Source: Rhodospirillum centenum SW
Lineage (GTDB): Bacteria; Pseudomonadota; Alphaproteobacteria; Azospirillales; Azospirillaceae
Assembly (NCBI RefSeq): GCF_000016185.1
Contig: NC_011420.2
Location: 2,066,501 to 2,130,500, forward strand
Reading direction: 5' to 3'
Length of the DNA: 64,000 nucleotides
Shown: positions 10,166-18,461 of the stretch, piece after piece
How positions within the stretch are numbered: the first letter of the stretch is position 1
Layout of the letters: the number at the start of each line of letters is the position of its first letter
Position numbers and translations under genes: made by a program
Notes under the pieces: generated by a model
The model's database searches: none
Seen by the model: only the letters and a program-made list of their open reading frames with translations
Told to the model about the DNA's origin: nothing

Positions 10166-11341
10166 GTGCGCCGTCTGACCCTGGCGCCGCGCCCCGACTG
10201 GCAGGCCAGACTGGAGGCGCTGGGCTTCGACTTCCACAGCGGCGGCGGCGTGCCCTACTGGGACGAGACCGCCGCCTGGGAGTTCACCACCGCCGAGATC
10301 GACCGGCTGGACGATGCGGCGGTGGAGCTGCACCGCCTCTGCCTGGAGGCTGCGGCGCATGTGGTGGCGCACGGCCGCTGGGACGCGCTGGGCATCCCCG
10401 CCCACTGGGCACCGCTGCTGCGGGCGAGCTGGGAGCGGCGGGAGGGCACGGACCGCGCCCTCTACGGCCGCCTGGATCTGGCCTGGAACGGCAGCGGCGA
10501 GCCGAAGCTGCTGGAATACAACGCCGACACCCCGACCTCGCTGTTCGAGGCGTCGGTCGTGCAGTGGCAGTGGCTGGAGGACCGTTTTCCCGGCACCGAC
10601 CAGTTCAACGGTCTGCACGAGGCACTGCGCGACGCGCTGGCCGCCCGGCCGGAGCTGGCCCGCGGCCTGCACCTGAGCTGCATCGTCCCGCACCAGGAGG
10701 ACGAGGGCACGGTGCGCTACCTGGAAGGGGTGGCGCTGGACGCCGGCCGCGCCACCAAGTTCGTGCCGATCGACCAGATCGGCTTCAACGACCGGCTGGG
10801 CTTCGTGGACCAGCACGACGAGCCGGTCCACGCCCTGTTCAAGCTCTACCCCTGGGAATGGCTGCTGCGCGAGCCGTTCGGTGCCGCGATGGCCGAGGCG
10901 GTGGCCGCCGGCCGGCTGACGGTGATCGAGCCGGCGTGGAAGCTGCTGCTGTCCGGCAAGGGCCTGCTGCCGTTGCTCTGGGAACTGTTCCCCGGGCATC
11001 CGAACCTGCTGCCGGCCTACCGCGAGCGCACCCGCTTCCCGGCCGGCAGCACCGTGGTGGCGAAGCCGCTGTTCGGGCGCGAGGGGGCCAATGTCTCCAT
11101 CGCCCGGCTGGGACCCGACGGCCGGCCCGACGGGGCGCCGCTGGTCAGCATGGCCGGCCCCTACGGCGAGGAGGGCTGGATCTACCAGGAGTTCACGACG
11201 CTGCCCGAGGCGGGACCCGGCCGGCATGCCGTACTGGGCGTCTGGCTGGTGGACGGGGCCGCCAAGGGCATGGGCATCCGCGAGGATGACGGTCTGGTCA
11301 CCCGCGACAGTGCCCGCTTCGTGCCGCACCTGTTCCGCTGA
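10166..11341 (+). CDS. Glutathionylspermidine synthase-like ATP-grasp protein (YjfC/YgiC-like)
   Basis: This 391-residue protein belongs to the glutathionylspermidine synthase preATP-grasp/ATP-grasp family and lacks the amidase half found in E. coli Gss. Family features are FHSGGGVPYWDETAAWEF near the N-terminus, LLEYNADTPTSLFEA (about residues 113-127), a lysine-containing nucleotide segment VVAKPLFGREGANVSI, and EGWIYQEFTTLP near the C-terminus. Such enzymes form an ATP-dependent amide bond between a carboxylate and an amine. For the YgiC/YjfC branch the real substrate is not known and glutathionylspermidine formation is doubtful. GTG is the only reasonable start and follows GGGGAG. Translation is closely coupled to the DUF1190 gene. 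Its 3' end nearly touches the convergent MerR gene. Confidence 0.88.
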   Translation: MRRLTLAPRPDWQARLEALGFDFHSGGGVPYWDETAAWEFTTAEIDRLDDAAVELHRLCLEAAAHVVAHGRWDALGIPAHWAPLLRASWERREGTDRALYGRLDLAWNGSGEPKLLEYNADTPTSLFEASVVQWQWLEDRFPGTDQFNGLHEALRDALAARPELARGLHLSCIVPHQEDEGTVRYLEGVALDAGRATKFVPIDQIGFNDRLGFVDQHDEPVHALFKLYPWEWLLREPFGAAMAEAVAAGRLTVIEPAWKLLLSGKGLLPLLWELFPGHPNLLPAYRERTRFPAGSTVVAKPLFGREGANVSIARLGPDGRPDGAPLVSMAGPYGEEGWIYQEFTTLPEAGPGRHAVLGVWLVDGAAKGMGIREDDGLVTRDSARFVPHLFR

Positions 11342-11344
11342 GCC

Positions 11345-12130
11345 TCAGCCGGCGGCGCGGGTGGCCTCGGCCACGCGGGTCATGAAGGTCCAGACGTCGC
11401 GGCTGAGGGCCAGCTCGCCCAGGTCCCTGCCCTCCGGATCGCGCTCCAGATAGCGGGTCCAGAGGGCGGCGGCCTTCGCGGCTTCCGCCGGGTCGCCCTG
11501 GGTGAACCGCTCCGTCAGCGCCCGCCAGCGGGCCAGGAGCGCCTGCGCCCCGGGCGAGGCCGGGTCGCCGCCGGCCGCCATGAAGTCCTTCACCTCGGCC
11601 ACGAGGCGGGTCCAGGCGGCGCCGACCTGCTGCTGCTCTTCCTCCGTGATGCCGCCCTTGCGGGCCGCCCATTCCGCCTGCTCCTCGGGACTGTAGAGTT
11701 CGTCCATCACGTCCTGGAGCGCCTTGGGTGTGTGCTGCGTCGTCATCGTCCTCACCAGATCGCAGAGGGTTTCCAGGGAGGGCTGTTCCGGCCCGTCGAG
11801 GCGACGCAGCGCCGTGAGCGTGAGCGTCAGCCCGCGCTGTGCCGCGGCCAGCCGGTCGCGCCAGAGTGCTGCCTGCATCTCCAGCAGCCGCGGCAGCGCC
11901 GGATCGCCGGCCGACAGCAGGGCGGCGATGCGGGACAGGCCGAAGCCCATCGCCCGCAGCGCCACCACCGCCCCCAGCCGCTCCAGCTCCGCCGGGCCGT
12001 AGACCCGCCAGCCCTTCGCCGTCCGGGCGGGGCGGATCAGCCCTTCGCGCTCGTAGACCCGCAGGGCGCGGACCGTGAGGCCCGTCCGCCGCGCGCATTC
12101 CGATGCACTGAGGTACCGATCCGCTTTCAT
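11345..12130 (-). CDS. MerR family transcriptional regulator
   Basis: This is a MerR-family activator/repressor of 261 residues. The N-terminal winged helix (YLSASECARRTGLTVRALRVYEREGLIRPARTAKGWRVYGPAELERLGAVVALRAMGFGLSRIAALL, about residues 5-72) is followed by a linker coiled coil (about 85-115). A C-terminal helical domain of about 130 residues follows, with E/D/W-rich sequence (LYSPEEQAEWAARKGGITEEEQQQVGAAWTRLVAEV) typical of the TipAS antibiotic-recognition fold. The ATG at 12130 gives the standard start and follows GGGAGGGG. The longer frame upstream would overlap the promoter. It is divergent from pdeM. A TipA-like role in sensing a small toxic molecule is inference. Confidence 0.9.
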   Translation of the reverse strand: MKADRYLSASECARRTGLTVRALRVYEREGLIRPARTAKGWRVYGPAELERLGAVVALRAMGFGLSRIAALLSAGDPALPRLLEMQAALWRDRLAAAQRGLTLTLTALRRLDGPEQPSLETLCDLVRTMTTQHTPKALQDVMDELYSPEEQAEWAARKGGITEEEQQQVGAAWTRLVAEVKDFMAAGGDPASPGAQALLARWRALTERFTQGDPAEAAKAAALWTRYLERDPEGRDLGELALSRDVWTFMTRVAEATRAAG

Positions 12131-12207
12131 CCCGCCCCTCCCGGCCGACCCCGTCCGGCCGCCCTCCCCTGCCCGCCATTGCGCGGGCCCCGTCTTCGCT
12201 AAGGTAT

Positions 12208-12218
12208 GACCCAGGGTC
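12208..12218. promoter_or_regulatory. Possible operator in the MerR-pdeM spacer
   Basis: The perfect inverted repeat GACCC-A-GGGTC lies about 80 bases upstream of the MerR start and 90 bases upstream of pdeM. MerR proteins usually bind such dyads between the -35 and -10 of their own promoter, and TTGAGC on the minus strand lies just upstream of it. The assignment is only suggestive. Confidence 0.3.
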
Positions 12219-12304
12219 CGGCTCAAGGGGTATTTTTCCGGACGCGGCGACCCACGCGGATGGACGGGCTTGCCCGGCCGTTCCGGCTATGTTCTGTTGC
12301 CGGC

Positions 12305-13045
12305 ATGACCGACCGTACCATCCTGCTGAATGGCGCCCGGCTGCTGGCCGATCTGTCCGGGGCGCTTCTCTGGCCCGAGCGGGGCTGGCTGGTGGTGGCC
12401 GACCTGCATCTGGAGAAGGGCTCCGGCTATGCCGCCCGCGGTACGCTGCTGCCGCCCTACGACACCGGCGCCACCCTCTCCCGGCTGGAGGAGGCGGTGG
12501 CGCGGCTGCGGCCGGCGCGGGTCGTCTGCCTGGGCGACAGCTTCCACGACCGCACGGCCGCGGCCCGCGTGCCGGCGGAGGACGGTCGGCGGCTGACACG
12601 GCTGACGGCGGCGCTGGACTGGGTCTGGATCGCCGGCAACCACGACCCGCTGCCGCCCGGCGACTGGGGCGGCACGGTGCGGGAGGAGATCGTGGAGGGG
12701 CCGCTGACCTTCCGGCACGAGGCGCTGGCAGGGGCCGTGGCGGGCGAGGTGTCGGGGCACTACCACCCCAAGGCTGCCGTGCTGGTGCGCGGCCGACAGC
12801 TCAGCGCCCGCTGCTTCGCCTCCGACGGGCGCCGGCTGATCCTGCCCGCCTTCGGCGCCTATGCCGGCGGGCTGAACGTGCTGGACCCGGCCCTGGCCGG
12901 GCTGCTGGGGCGGGACTTCCGGGTCTGGCTGCTGGGGCGGGAGAAGGTCCATGCCTTCCCGGCCGCGCGCCTGTCGCCCGGGAGGCCGGGGCCGGCGGCG
13001 CTGGGTCCGGCGGCGCTGGCCGCCCGGCAGGCATCGCGCCGCTGA
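12305..13045 (+). CDS. pdeM: Ligase-associated DNA damage response endonuclease PdeM
   Basis: This metallophosphoesterase of 246 residues is of the PdeM type, reported as an Mn-dependent nuclease usually encoded with an ATP-dependent DNA ligase, an exonuclease and an Lhr helicase in a DNA-repair cluster. The metal-binding motifs of the calcineurin-like fold are all visible: WLVVADLHLEKG (D-x-H), VVCLGDSFHD (GD), WIAGNHDP (GNHD), GHYHPKA (GHxH). The C-terminus (after about residue 210) is Ala/Pro/Arg-rich and likely disordered. The start at 12305 gives the family-like MTDRTILLNGARLLADLSGALLWPE. No ligase or Lhr gene is nearby, so the gene is separated from its usual partners here. A terminator follows. 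Confidence 0.9.
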   Translation: MTDRTILLNGARLLADLSGALLWPERGWLVVADLHLEKGSGYAARGTLLPPYDTGATLSRLEEAVARLRPARVVCLGDSFHDRTAAARVPAEDGRRLTRLTAALDWVWIAGNHDPLPPGDWGGTVREEIVEGPLTFRHEALAGAVAGEVSGHYHPKAAVLVRGRQLSARCFASDGRRLILPAFGAYAGGLNVLDPALAGLLGRDFRVWLLGREKVHAFPAARLSPGRPGPAALGPAALAARQASRR

Positions 13046-13097
13046 GGGCCGGCCCCGACAAGAGCGGCTTCGAAAAAGCGCGGCCCTGAAAAGGACT

Positions 13098-13130
13098 GGC
13101 CCGGAGCGCGGGGGAACGCTCCGGGCCTTT
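13098..13130 (+). terminator. Rho-independent terminator after pdeM
   Basis: A perfect 11-bp inverted repeat GGCCCGGAGCG / CGCTCCGGGCC with an 8-base loop is followed by TTTA, about 50 bases after the pdeM stop. Confidence 0.75.
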
Positions 13131-13431
13131 ACGAGCCGCCACCGCTGCGGAGGAGAGGGCGTCCCGGGATAATGCCCGGGCCACCCGACCGGCGACGCCC
13201 ATGGGTAGTCAATTAGGTACGGATCGGGCTGCTGCAAGCGGTGTTCCGCTGGAAATCTGCACAGCTTGACAAGGGACCCCGCCGGCGTTCCCGAACCGGT
13301 CCGGAGCGGCCCGCAGGACCCGCTTTTCTGCGGCCCGGAGCCGTGCAGAAAAGCGGAAGGGACCGGACAAGGCGTTGACGGATCGCCGCGCCGGCACACT
13401 TAACGGGATCATTCCTTCGGCTACCCCTTCC
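13131..13431. other. Gene-free leader region of the photolyase cluster
   Basis: About 300 bases without a coding frame separate the pdeM terminator from the photolyase start. The stretch holds the 12-bp inverted repeat listed separately. It also holds a possible sigma-70-like promoter with -35 TTGACG at 13375-13380 and a weak -10 (CTTAAC) about 18 bases on, and another TTGACA at 13266-13271 without a good -10. No sequence that I can confidently call a sigma-E/ChrR-type promoter is visible. Confidence 0.4.
13320..13356. repeat. 12-bp perfect inverted repeat upstream of the photolyase gene
   Basis: CCGCTTTTCTGC and its exact complement GCAGAAAAGCGG flank a 13-base spacer, ending about 20 bases before the TTGACG element. 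No T-run follows, so it looks more like a protein-binding site or mRNA-independent dyad than a terminator. Confidence 0.6.
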
Positions 13432-14901
13432 ATGCGCGCCACCCCCATCCTCGTCTGGTTCCGCCAGGACCTCCGCCTCGCCGACAATCCCGCCCTGAGC
13501 GACGCCGCCCGCAGCGGCCGCCCGGTCGTGCCGGTGTTCGTCCTGGACGACGACACCCCCGGCGGCTGGCGGCCGGGCGGCGCGTCGCGCTGGTGGCTGC
13601 ACCACAGCCTGGCATCCCTGAGCCGGTCGCTGGCGACGGCAGGCTCGCCCCTGGTGCTGCGCCGCGGGCGCGCCGACGTGGCGATCGGGGAACTGGTGCG
13701 GGAGACCGGGGCCGGCACGGTTCTCTGGAACCGCTGCTACGAGCCCTGGGCGACGGAGCGGGACAGCCGGCTGAAGGCCGACCTGCGTGCCGCGGGCGTG
13801 GAGGTGAAAAGCTTCAACGGGTCGCTGCTGCGCGAGCCGATGACGGTCCGGACCGCGGCCGGGGAGCCCTACCGGGTCTTCACGCCGTTCTGGCGGGCCG
13901 TCTCTTCCAGCCCCGACTGGCCGGAGCCGCTGGCCGCGCCCGACCGGCTGGAAGCACCGCCGACGGCACCCGCATCCGATCCTCTGGAGTCCTGGGGCCT
14001 GCTGCCGACGACGCCCGACTGGGCCGGCGGGCTGCGGCAGGCGTGGCAGCCGGGAGAAGCGGCGGTGGCGGCCCGGCTCCGCGCCTTCCTGGAGGGCGCC
14101 GCCGCCGACTATGCCGAGGGACGCGACCGGCCCGGCAGCGACGGCACCTCCCGCCTGTCGCCCTACCTGCATTTCGGGGAAATCTCGCCCCGGCAGGTCT
14201 GGGCGGCGACGCGCGACGCGATGCTGTCCGGCAACCCACCCGAGCACCGGCGGCATGCGGAATCCTTCCTGCGCGAGTTGGGATGGCGCGAATTCTGCTA
14301 CAACCTTCTGTACCATTTCCCTAAACTTCCGGAACGGCCCCTGAACCCCCGTTTCGAGGACTTCCCGTGGCAGCCGGACAGCGCAGCACTGGATTCCTGG
14401 CAGCGCGGACGCACCGGCTATCCCATCGTCGATGCGGGCATGCGCCAGCTCTGGACCACGGGCTGGATGCACAACCGTGTCCGCATGATCGTAGGCTCGT
14501 TCCTGGTGAAGCACCTGCTGCTGCCCTGGCAGGAGGGGCAGCGCTGGTTCTGGGACACGCTGGTGGACGCGGATCTGGCGAACAATGCCGCGGGCTGGCA
14601 GTGGATCGCCGGCTGCGGCGCCGACGCCGCCCCCTATTTCCGGGTCTTCAACCCGGTGCTGCAGGGCGGGAAGTTCGACCCCGACGGACGCTATGTCCGC
14701 CGCTGGGTGCCGGAGCTGGCCGCCCTGCCCGACACGCTGATCCATCAGCCCTGGACCGCCACCGCGGAGACCCTGCGGCGCGCCGGCATCCGGCTGGGCA
14801 CGGACTATCCCGCCCCCTGCATCGAGCACAAGCGGGGCCGGGACCGCGCGCTGGCCGCCTTCGCCACGCTCAGGCAGGCGGGCGACGCCGCAGACGCCTG
14901 A
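13432..14901 (+). CDS. phrB: Deoxyribodipyrimidine photolyase, class I type
   Basis: This light-driven repair enzyme for cyclobutane pyrimidine dimers is 489 residues long, the usual length. The N-terminal antenna-binding Rossmann domain starts ILVWFRQDLRLADNPALSDAA. The C-terminal FAD-binding domain contains SRLSPYLHFGEISPRQVW, the hallmark GRTGYPIVDAGMRQLWTTGWMHNRVRMIVGSFLVK, and WQWIAGCGADAAPYFRVFNP. The ATG at 13432 gives a standard N-terminus, and a TTG further upstream would add a non-conserved leader. It is the first gene of a one-way cluster with an FAD oxidoreductase, DUF1365, CFA synthase, MFS and DUF3833 genes. In other proteobacteria this cluster is linked to responses to light or singlet oxygen. 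Control by light or oxidative stress is likely by analogy only. Confidence 0.95.
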   Translation: MRATPILVWFRQDLRLADNPALSDAARSGRPVVPVFVLDDDTPGGWRPGGASRWWLHHSLASLSRSLATAGSPLVLRRGRADVAIGELVRETGAGTVLWNRCYEPWATERDSRLKADLRAAGVEVKSFNGSLLREPMTVRTAAGEPYRVFTPFWRAVSSSPDWPEPLAAPDRLEAPPTAPASDPLESWGLLPTTPDWAGGLRQAWQPGEAAVAARLRAFLEGAAADYAEGRDRPGSDGTSRLSPYLHFGEISPRQVWAATRDAMLSGNPPEHRRHAESFLRELGWREFCYNLLYHFPKLPERPLNPRFEDFPWQPDSAALDSWQRGRTGYPIVDAGMRQLWTTGWMHNRVRMIVGSFLVKHLLLPWQEGQRWFWDTLVDADLANNAAGWQWIAGCGADAAPYFRVFNPVLQGGKFDPDGRYVRRWVPELAALPDTLIHQPWTATAETLRRAGIRLGTDYPAPCIEHKRGRDRALAAFATLRQAGDAADA

Positions 14902-14954
14902 GAGAACGCACCATTGGACGCCTTGGAACCGACTGACGAAGGGAACTGGAGATC

Positions 14955-16292
14955 ATGCGGATCGCTGTGATCGGGGCTGGCATCTCGGGGTTGAGTGCCG
15001 CCTGGCTGCTGGACCGGCACGGCCATGACGTCACCGTCTACGAGCAGAACGCCTGTCCGGGCGGGCATTCCAACACGGTGGACGCCCCCGCGCGCAACGG
15101 CGGCACGGTGCCGGTGGACACCGGCTTCATCGTCTACAACGAGCACACCTATCCCAACCTGACCGCGATGTTCGAGCATCTGGGGGTGGAGACGGACCGC
15201 TCGACCATGTCCTTCGCCGTCAGCCTGGACCGTGGCCGGCTGGAGTATTCCGGCAGCAATCTGGCCGGCATGTTCGCGCAGAAGCGGAACCTGCTGTCGC
15301 CGTCCTACCACCTGATGCTGCGCGACATCATGCGCTTCTACAAGGCGGCGCCGAAGCTGCTGGACGACCCCGCGGTCACCGGCATGACGCTGGGCGAGTA
15401 TCTGGTGCGTGAGCGGTTCGGCCACCGCTTCATCTACGACCACCTGCTGCCCATGGGGGCGGCGATCTGGTCGTCCACCATCGCGGAGATGCTGGCCTTC
15501 CCGCTGCACTCCTTCATCCGCTTCTTCCACAACCACGGCCTGCTGAACCTGAAGCGCCGGCCGCAGTGGCGCACGGTGCGGGGCGGCAGCCGCAGCTACG
15601 TCGCCAGACTGGTCTCGCAGCTCCGCGGCCCGGTCCACACGGGCCGCGCCATCAGCTCCCTGCGCCGGACCCCGGCGGGGGTGCAGGTGCAGGACGCCGA
15701 GGGCCTGTCGGAGCTGTACGACCACGTCGTCATCGGCGCCCACGCCGATCAGGCGCTGGCGATGCTGACCGACGCCAGCGAGGACGAGCGCCGCATCCTG
15801 GGCGCCTTCCGTTTCCAGTTGAACCGCGCCGTGCTGCACCGCGACCCGGTGCTGATGCCGCGGCGGCCGAAGGCCTGGTCGAGCTGGAACTATCTTGCGA
15901 ACGGGACGCGCGACCGGCAGGCCAAGGTCAGCGTCACCTACTGGATGAACCTGCTGCAGAACATCGACCGGCGCAGCCCGCTGTTCGTCACCCTGAACCC
16001 GATCGTCGAGCCGCAGCAGTCCCTGAAGATCAAGGAGTTCATCTACGACCACCCGATGTTCGACGCCGCCGCGGTGAACGCGCAGCAGGAGCTGTGGCGC
16101 ATCCAGGGCGTGCGCCGCACCTGGTTCTGCGGCGCCTGGTTCGGCTACGGCTTCCATGAGGACGGGCTCTCCGCCGGGCTCGCGGTGGCCGAGGCGCTGG
16201 GCGCCAAGCGGCCGTGGAGCGTGACCGACGCCTCCCCCGCCGGGCGCAACGCCCGGCCGCGCGGGGCCGAACTGGCCCCGACCGCCGGATGA
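14955..16292 (+). CDS. FAD-dependent amine-oxidase-like oxidoreductase (COG2907)
   Basis: This 445-residue flavoprotein starts with the dinucleotide-binding motif RIAVIGAGISGLSAAWLLDRHGHDVTVYEQ. It continues with GGHSNTVDAPARNGGTVPVDTGFIVYNEHTYPNLTAMFEHLGV, the typical sequence of the COG2907 family that travels with DUF1365 and cyclopropane-synthase genes. The C-terminus has the second FAD-contact region (VRRTWFCGAWFGYGFHEDGLSAGLAVAEAL). The family is assumed to oxidise a fatty-acyl or lipid substrate. Related flavoproteins in Rhodobacter have been connected with methylated furan fatty acid synthesis, which I mention from memory and as analogy. Its stop codon overlaps the start of the DUF1365 gene (ATGA at 16289), so translation is coupled. 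Confidence 0.9.
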   Translation: MRIAVIGAGISGLSAAWLLDRHGHDVTVYEQNACPGGHSNTVDAPARNGGTVPVDTGFIVYNEHTYPNLTAMFEHLGVETDRSTMSFAVSLDRGRLEYSGSNLAGMFAQKRNLLSPSYHLMLRDIMRFYKAAPKLLDDPAVTGMTLGEYLVRERFGHRFIYDHLLPMGAAIWSSTIAEMLAFPLHSFIRFFHNHGLLNLKRRPQWRTVRGGSRSYVARLVSQLRGPVHTGRAISSLRRTPAGVQVQDAEGLSELYDHVVIGAHADQALAMLTDASEDERRILGAFRFQLNRAVLHRDPVLMPRRPKAWSSWNYLANGTRDRQAKVSVTYWMNLLQNIDRRSPLFVTLNPIVEPQQSLKIKEFIYDHPMFDAAAVNAQQELWRIQGVRRTWFCGAWFGYGFHEDGLSAGLAVAEALGAKRPWSVTDASPAGRNARPRGAELAPTAG

Positions 16293-17047
16293 GACCGCCC
16301 ATGGGGGAGCATGCGCTCTATCTCGGCCGCGTCATGCACAGCCGGCTGCGGCCGTTCCGGCACAGGTTCGACTACCGGGTCTATTCGCTGCTGGTGGACC
16401 TGGACGGGCTGGACCGGCTGCCCTGGCCCCTGCGGCACAACCGCTTCGGCCTCCTGTCCATCGACGACCGCGACCATGGCCGCCGCGACGGCTCCCCCCT
16501 GCGCCCCTGGGTGGAGGAGGAGCTGGCACGCCACGGCATCCGCCTGGACGGGGGGACGGTCCGGATGCTCTGCTTTCCGCGGGTGCTGGGCTACGCCTTC
16601 AACCCCCTGACCATCTATTTCTGCCACGGCGCGGACGGCCGGCTGGCGGCCCTGCTGTACGAGGTCAAGAACACCTTCGGCGACCAGCACGTCTATGTCT
16701 GCCCCGCGGACGGTGACGCAAGCGGGCCGGTAACGCACGCCCAGGCGAAGGAGTTCCACGTCTCCCCCTTCATCGGCATGGACGGGGAATACCGCTTCCG
16801 CCTGCGGGTGCCCGATGAGCGCCTGTCCATCCTGATCCGCCAGACCGACCCGGGCGGCGACCTGCTGCTGGCGACCTATACCGGGCAGCGGGCGCCGCTG
16901 ACCCGCGGGGCACTGCTGGGGGCGTTCCTGACCCACCCGCTGCTGACGCTGAAGGTGATCGGAGCGATCCACTGGGAAGCGCTGCGGCTGTGGCGGAAGG
17001 GGGCGGTCTTCCACCGGCGGCCCGACCCGCCGGTCCGCACCGCCTGA
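16289..17047 (+). CDS. DUF1365 family protein
   Basis: This 252-residue protein of the DUF1365 family has unknown biochemistry and almost always sits beside a COG2907 oxidoreductase and a CFA-type methyltransferase. Conserved phrases are LYLGRVMHSRLRPFRHRFDYRVYSLLVDLD at the N-terminus, LCFPRVLGYAFNPLTIYFCH (about residues 93-112), LYEVKNTFGDQHVY, and AKEFHVSPFIGMDGEYRFRL. The start was placed at the ATG that overlaps the preceding stop codon (ATGA), which puts the conserved YLGRVMHSRLRP near the N-terminus. The C-terminal segment (LLGAFLTHPLLTLKVIGAIHWEALRLW) is hydrophobic and could associate with the membrane. It probably works on the same lipid as its two neighbours. Confidence 0.9.
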   Translation: MRPPMGEHALYLGRVMHSRLRPFRHRFDYRVYSLLVDLDGLDRLPWPLRHNRFGLLSIDDRDHGRRDGSPLRPWVEEELARHGIRLDGGTVRMLCFPRVLGYAFNPLTIYFCHGADGRLAALLYEVKNTFGDQHVYVCPADGDASGPVTHAQAKEFHVSPFIGMDGEYRFRLRVPDERLSILIRQTDPGGDLLLATYTGQRAPLTRGALLGAFLTHPLLTLKVIGAIHWEALRLWRKGAVFHRRPDPPVRTA

Positions 17048-17153
17048 TGCGCCGGGGCCGGCGGTCGGACGGAAGAACGGACGGCCCCGGCAGCGGACGG
17101 GCAGACAGACCAAGCAAACAAACAAAGAACCAGTCCCATGGAGGTTGAGAGAG

Positions 17154-18404
17154 ATGACCGAGAGCAGCCTGACCGGCGGGGGAACCCTCGCGCGCGGCTA
17201 CCGGCCGTCGCGGACCATGCGCCTGCTGCTGGCGACGGCGCGGGCGCTGCGCATCGGCAGCCTGACGGTGGTCCTGCCCGATGGCACGACCCACCGTTTC
17301 GAGGGGACGGAGCCCGGCCCGTCGGGCGTGCTGGCGGTGCATGACGACCGCGTGGCGCGGCGGCTGCTGACCGGCGGCAGCCTGGGCTTCTGCGAATCCT
17401 ACCTGGACGGCGACTGGTCCAGCCCGGACGTGCCGGCGCTGTTCGAGATGGCGCTGCTGAACGAGGAGATGCTGGGGCGGACGCTGCACGGCCGGCCCTG
17501 GTACAGGCTGGCCTCGCACCTTGTCCACGCGCTGCGGCCGAACACCCGCACGGGCAGCCGGCGCAACATCGCCTACCACTACGACCTGGGGAACGAGTTC
17601 TACGGGCGCTGGCTGGACGAGACGATGACCTATTCGTCCGCCGTGTTCGCGGGGGAGGCCGACGGTGACGCCGCCGGGGCGGCCGGCCCGGCGCTGGCCG
17701 AGGCGCAGCGGCGCAAATACGCCGAGATCGCCCGCCGCATGGGGCTGGAACCCGGCCACCATGTGCTGGAGATCGGCTGCGGCTGGGGCGGCTTCGCCGA
17801 GTTCGCGGCGGGCGAGGTCGGGGCCCGCGTCACCGGCATCACCATCAGCCCGCGCCAGTTCGCCTTCGCGTCGGAGCGCATCCAGCGGGCCGGGCTGGGC
17901 GACCGGGTGGAGATCCGGTTGCAGGACTACCGCGACACCGCCGGCCGCTTCGACCGCATCGCCAGCATCGAGATGTTCGAGGCGGTGGGCGAGCGCTACT
18001 GGCCGGACTTCTTCGGCACGGTGCGCGGGCGGCTGGCCGAGGGCGGCCGGGCGGCGCTCCAGATCATCACCATCGCCGACCGGCATTTCGAGCGCTACCG
18101 CCGCGGCGGCGATTACATCCAGCGTTACATCTTCCCCGGCGGCATGCTGCCCTCCCCCACCGCCCTGCGGCGGGAGGTGGAGACGGCGGGCCTGCGCTGG
18201 CGCGAGGCGGCCAGCTTCGGCCCGCACTACGCCCGCACGCTGGCGGAATGGAACCGGCGCTTCCAGACCGCCTGGCCCGAACTGTCCGGCATGGGCTTCG
18301 ACGGCCGCTTCAAGCGCATGTGGGAGCAGTATCTCTGGTACTGCCAGGCGGGCTTCAAGGCCGGGTCCATCGATGTCCTGCAGGTCGCGCTCGCCCGCGA
18401 CTGA
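17154..18404 (+). CDS. cfa: Cyclopropane-fatty-acyl-phospholipid synthase family methyltransferase
   Basis: This SAM-dependent enzyme transfers a methylene or methyl group to the double bond of unsaturated fatty acids in membrane phospholipids. The 416-residue protein has an N-terminal lipid-binding domain (to about residue 140; LTGGSLGFCESYLDGDWSSPDVPALFEMAL) and a C-terminal Rossmann methyltransferase. Key motifs are NIAYHYDLGNEFYGRWLDETMTYSSAVF, the SAM loop VLEIGCGWGGFAEFA (Gly208 onwards), and FDRIASIEMFEAVGERYWPDFF with the conserved glutamate. The ATG at 17154 is chosen because GGAGG lies 9-10 bases upstream. A TTG just before it was rejected. Together with the photolyase and flavoprotein it suggests a membrane-protection function. 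It may be a branch that makes methylated rather than cyclopropane lipids. Confidence 0.93.
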   Translation: MTESSLTGGGTLARGYRPSRTMRLLLATARALRIGSLTVVLPDGTTHRFEGTEPGPSGVLAVHDDRVARRLLTGGSLGFCESYLDGDWSSPDVPALFEMALLNEEMLGRTLHGRPWYRLASHLVHALRPNTRTGSRRNIAYHYDLGNEFYGRWLDETMTYSSAVFAGEADGDAAGAAGPALAEAQRRKYAEIARRMGLEPGHHVLEIGCGWGGFAEFAAGEVGARVTGITISPRQFAFASERIQRAGLGDRVEIRLQDYRDTAGRFDRIASIEMFEAVGERYWPDFFGTVRGRLAEGGRAALQIITIADRHFERYRRGGDYIQRYIFPGGMLPSPTALRREVETAGLRWREAASFGPHYARTLAEWNRRFQTAWPELSGMGFDGRFKRMWEQYLWYCQAGFKAGSIDVLQVALARD

Positions 18405-18461
18405 TCCCCTCCCCTCTTCGGGCCGGACGGCGGCCATCCGCCTCCGGAAACACTGACGCCA

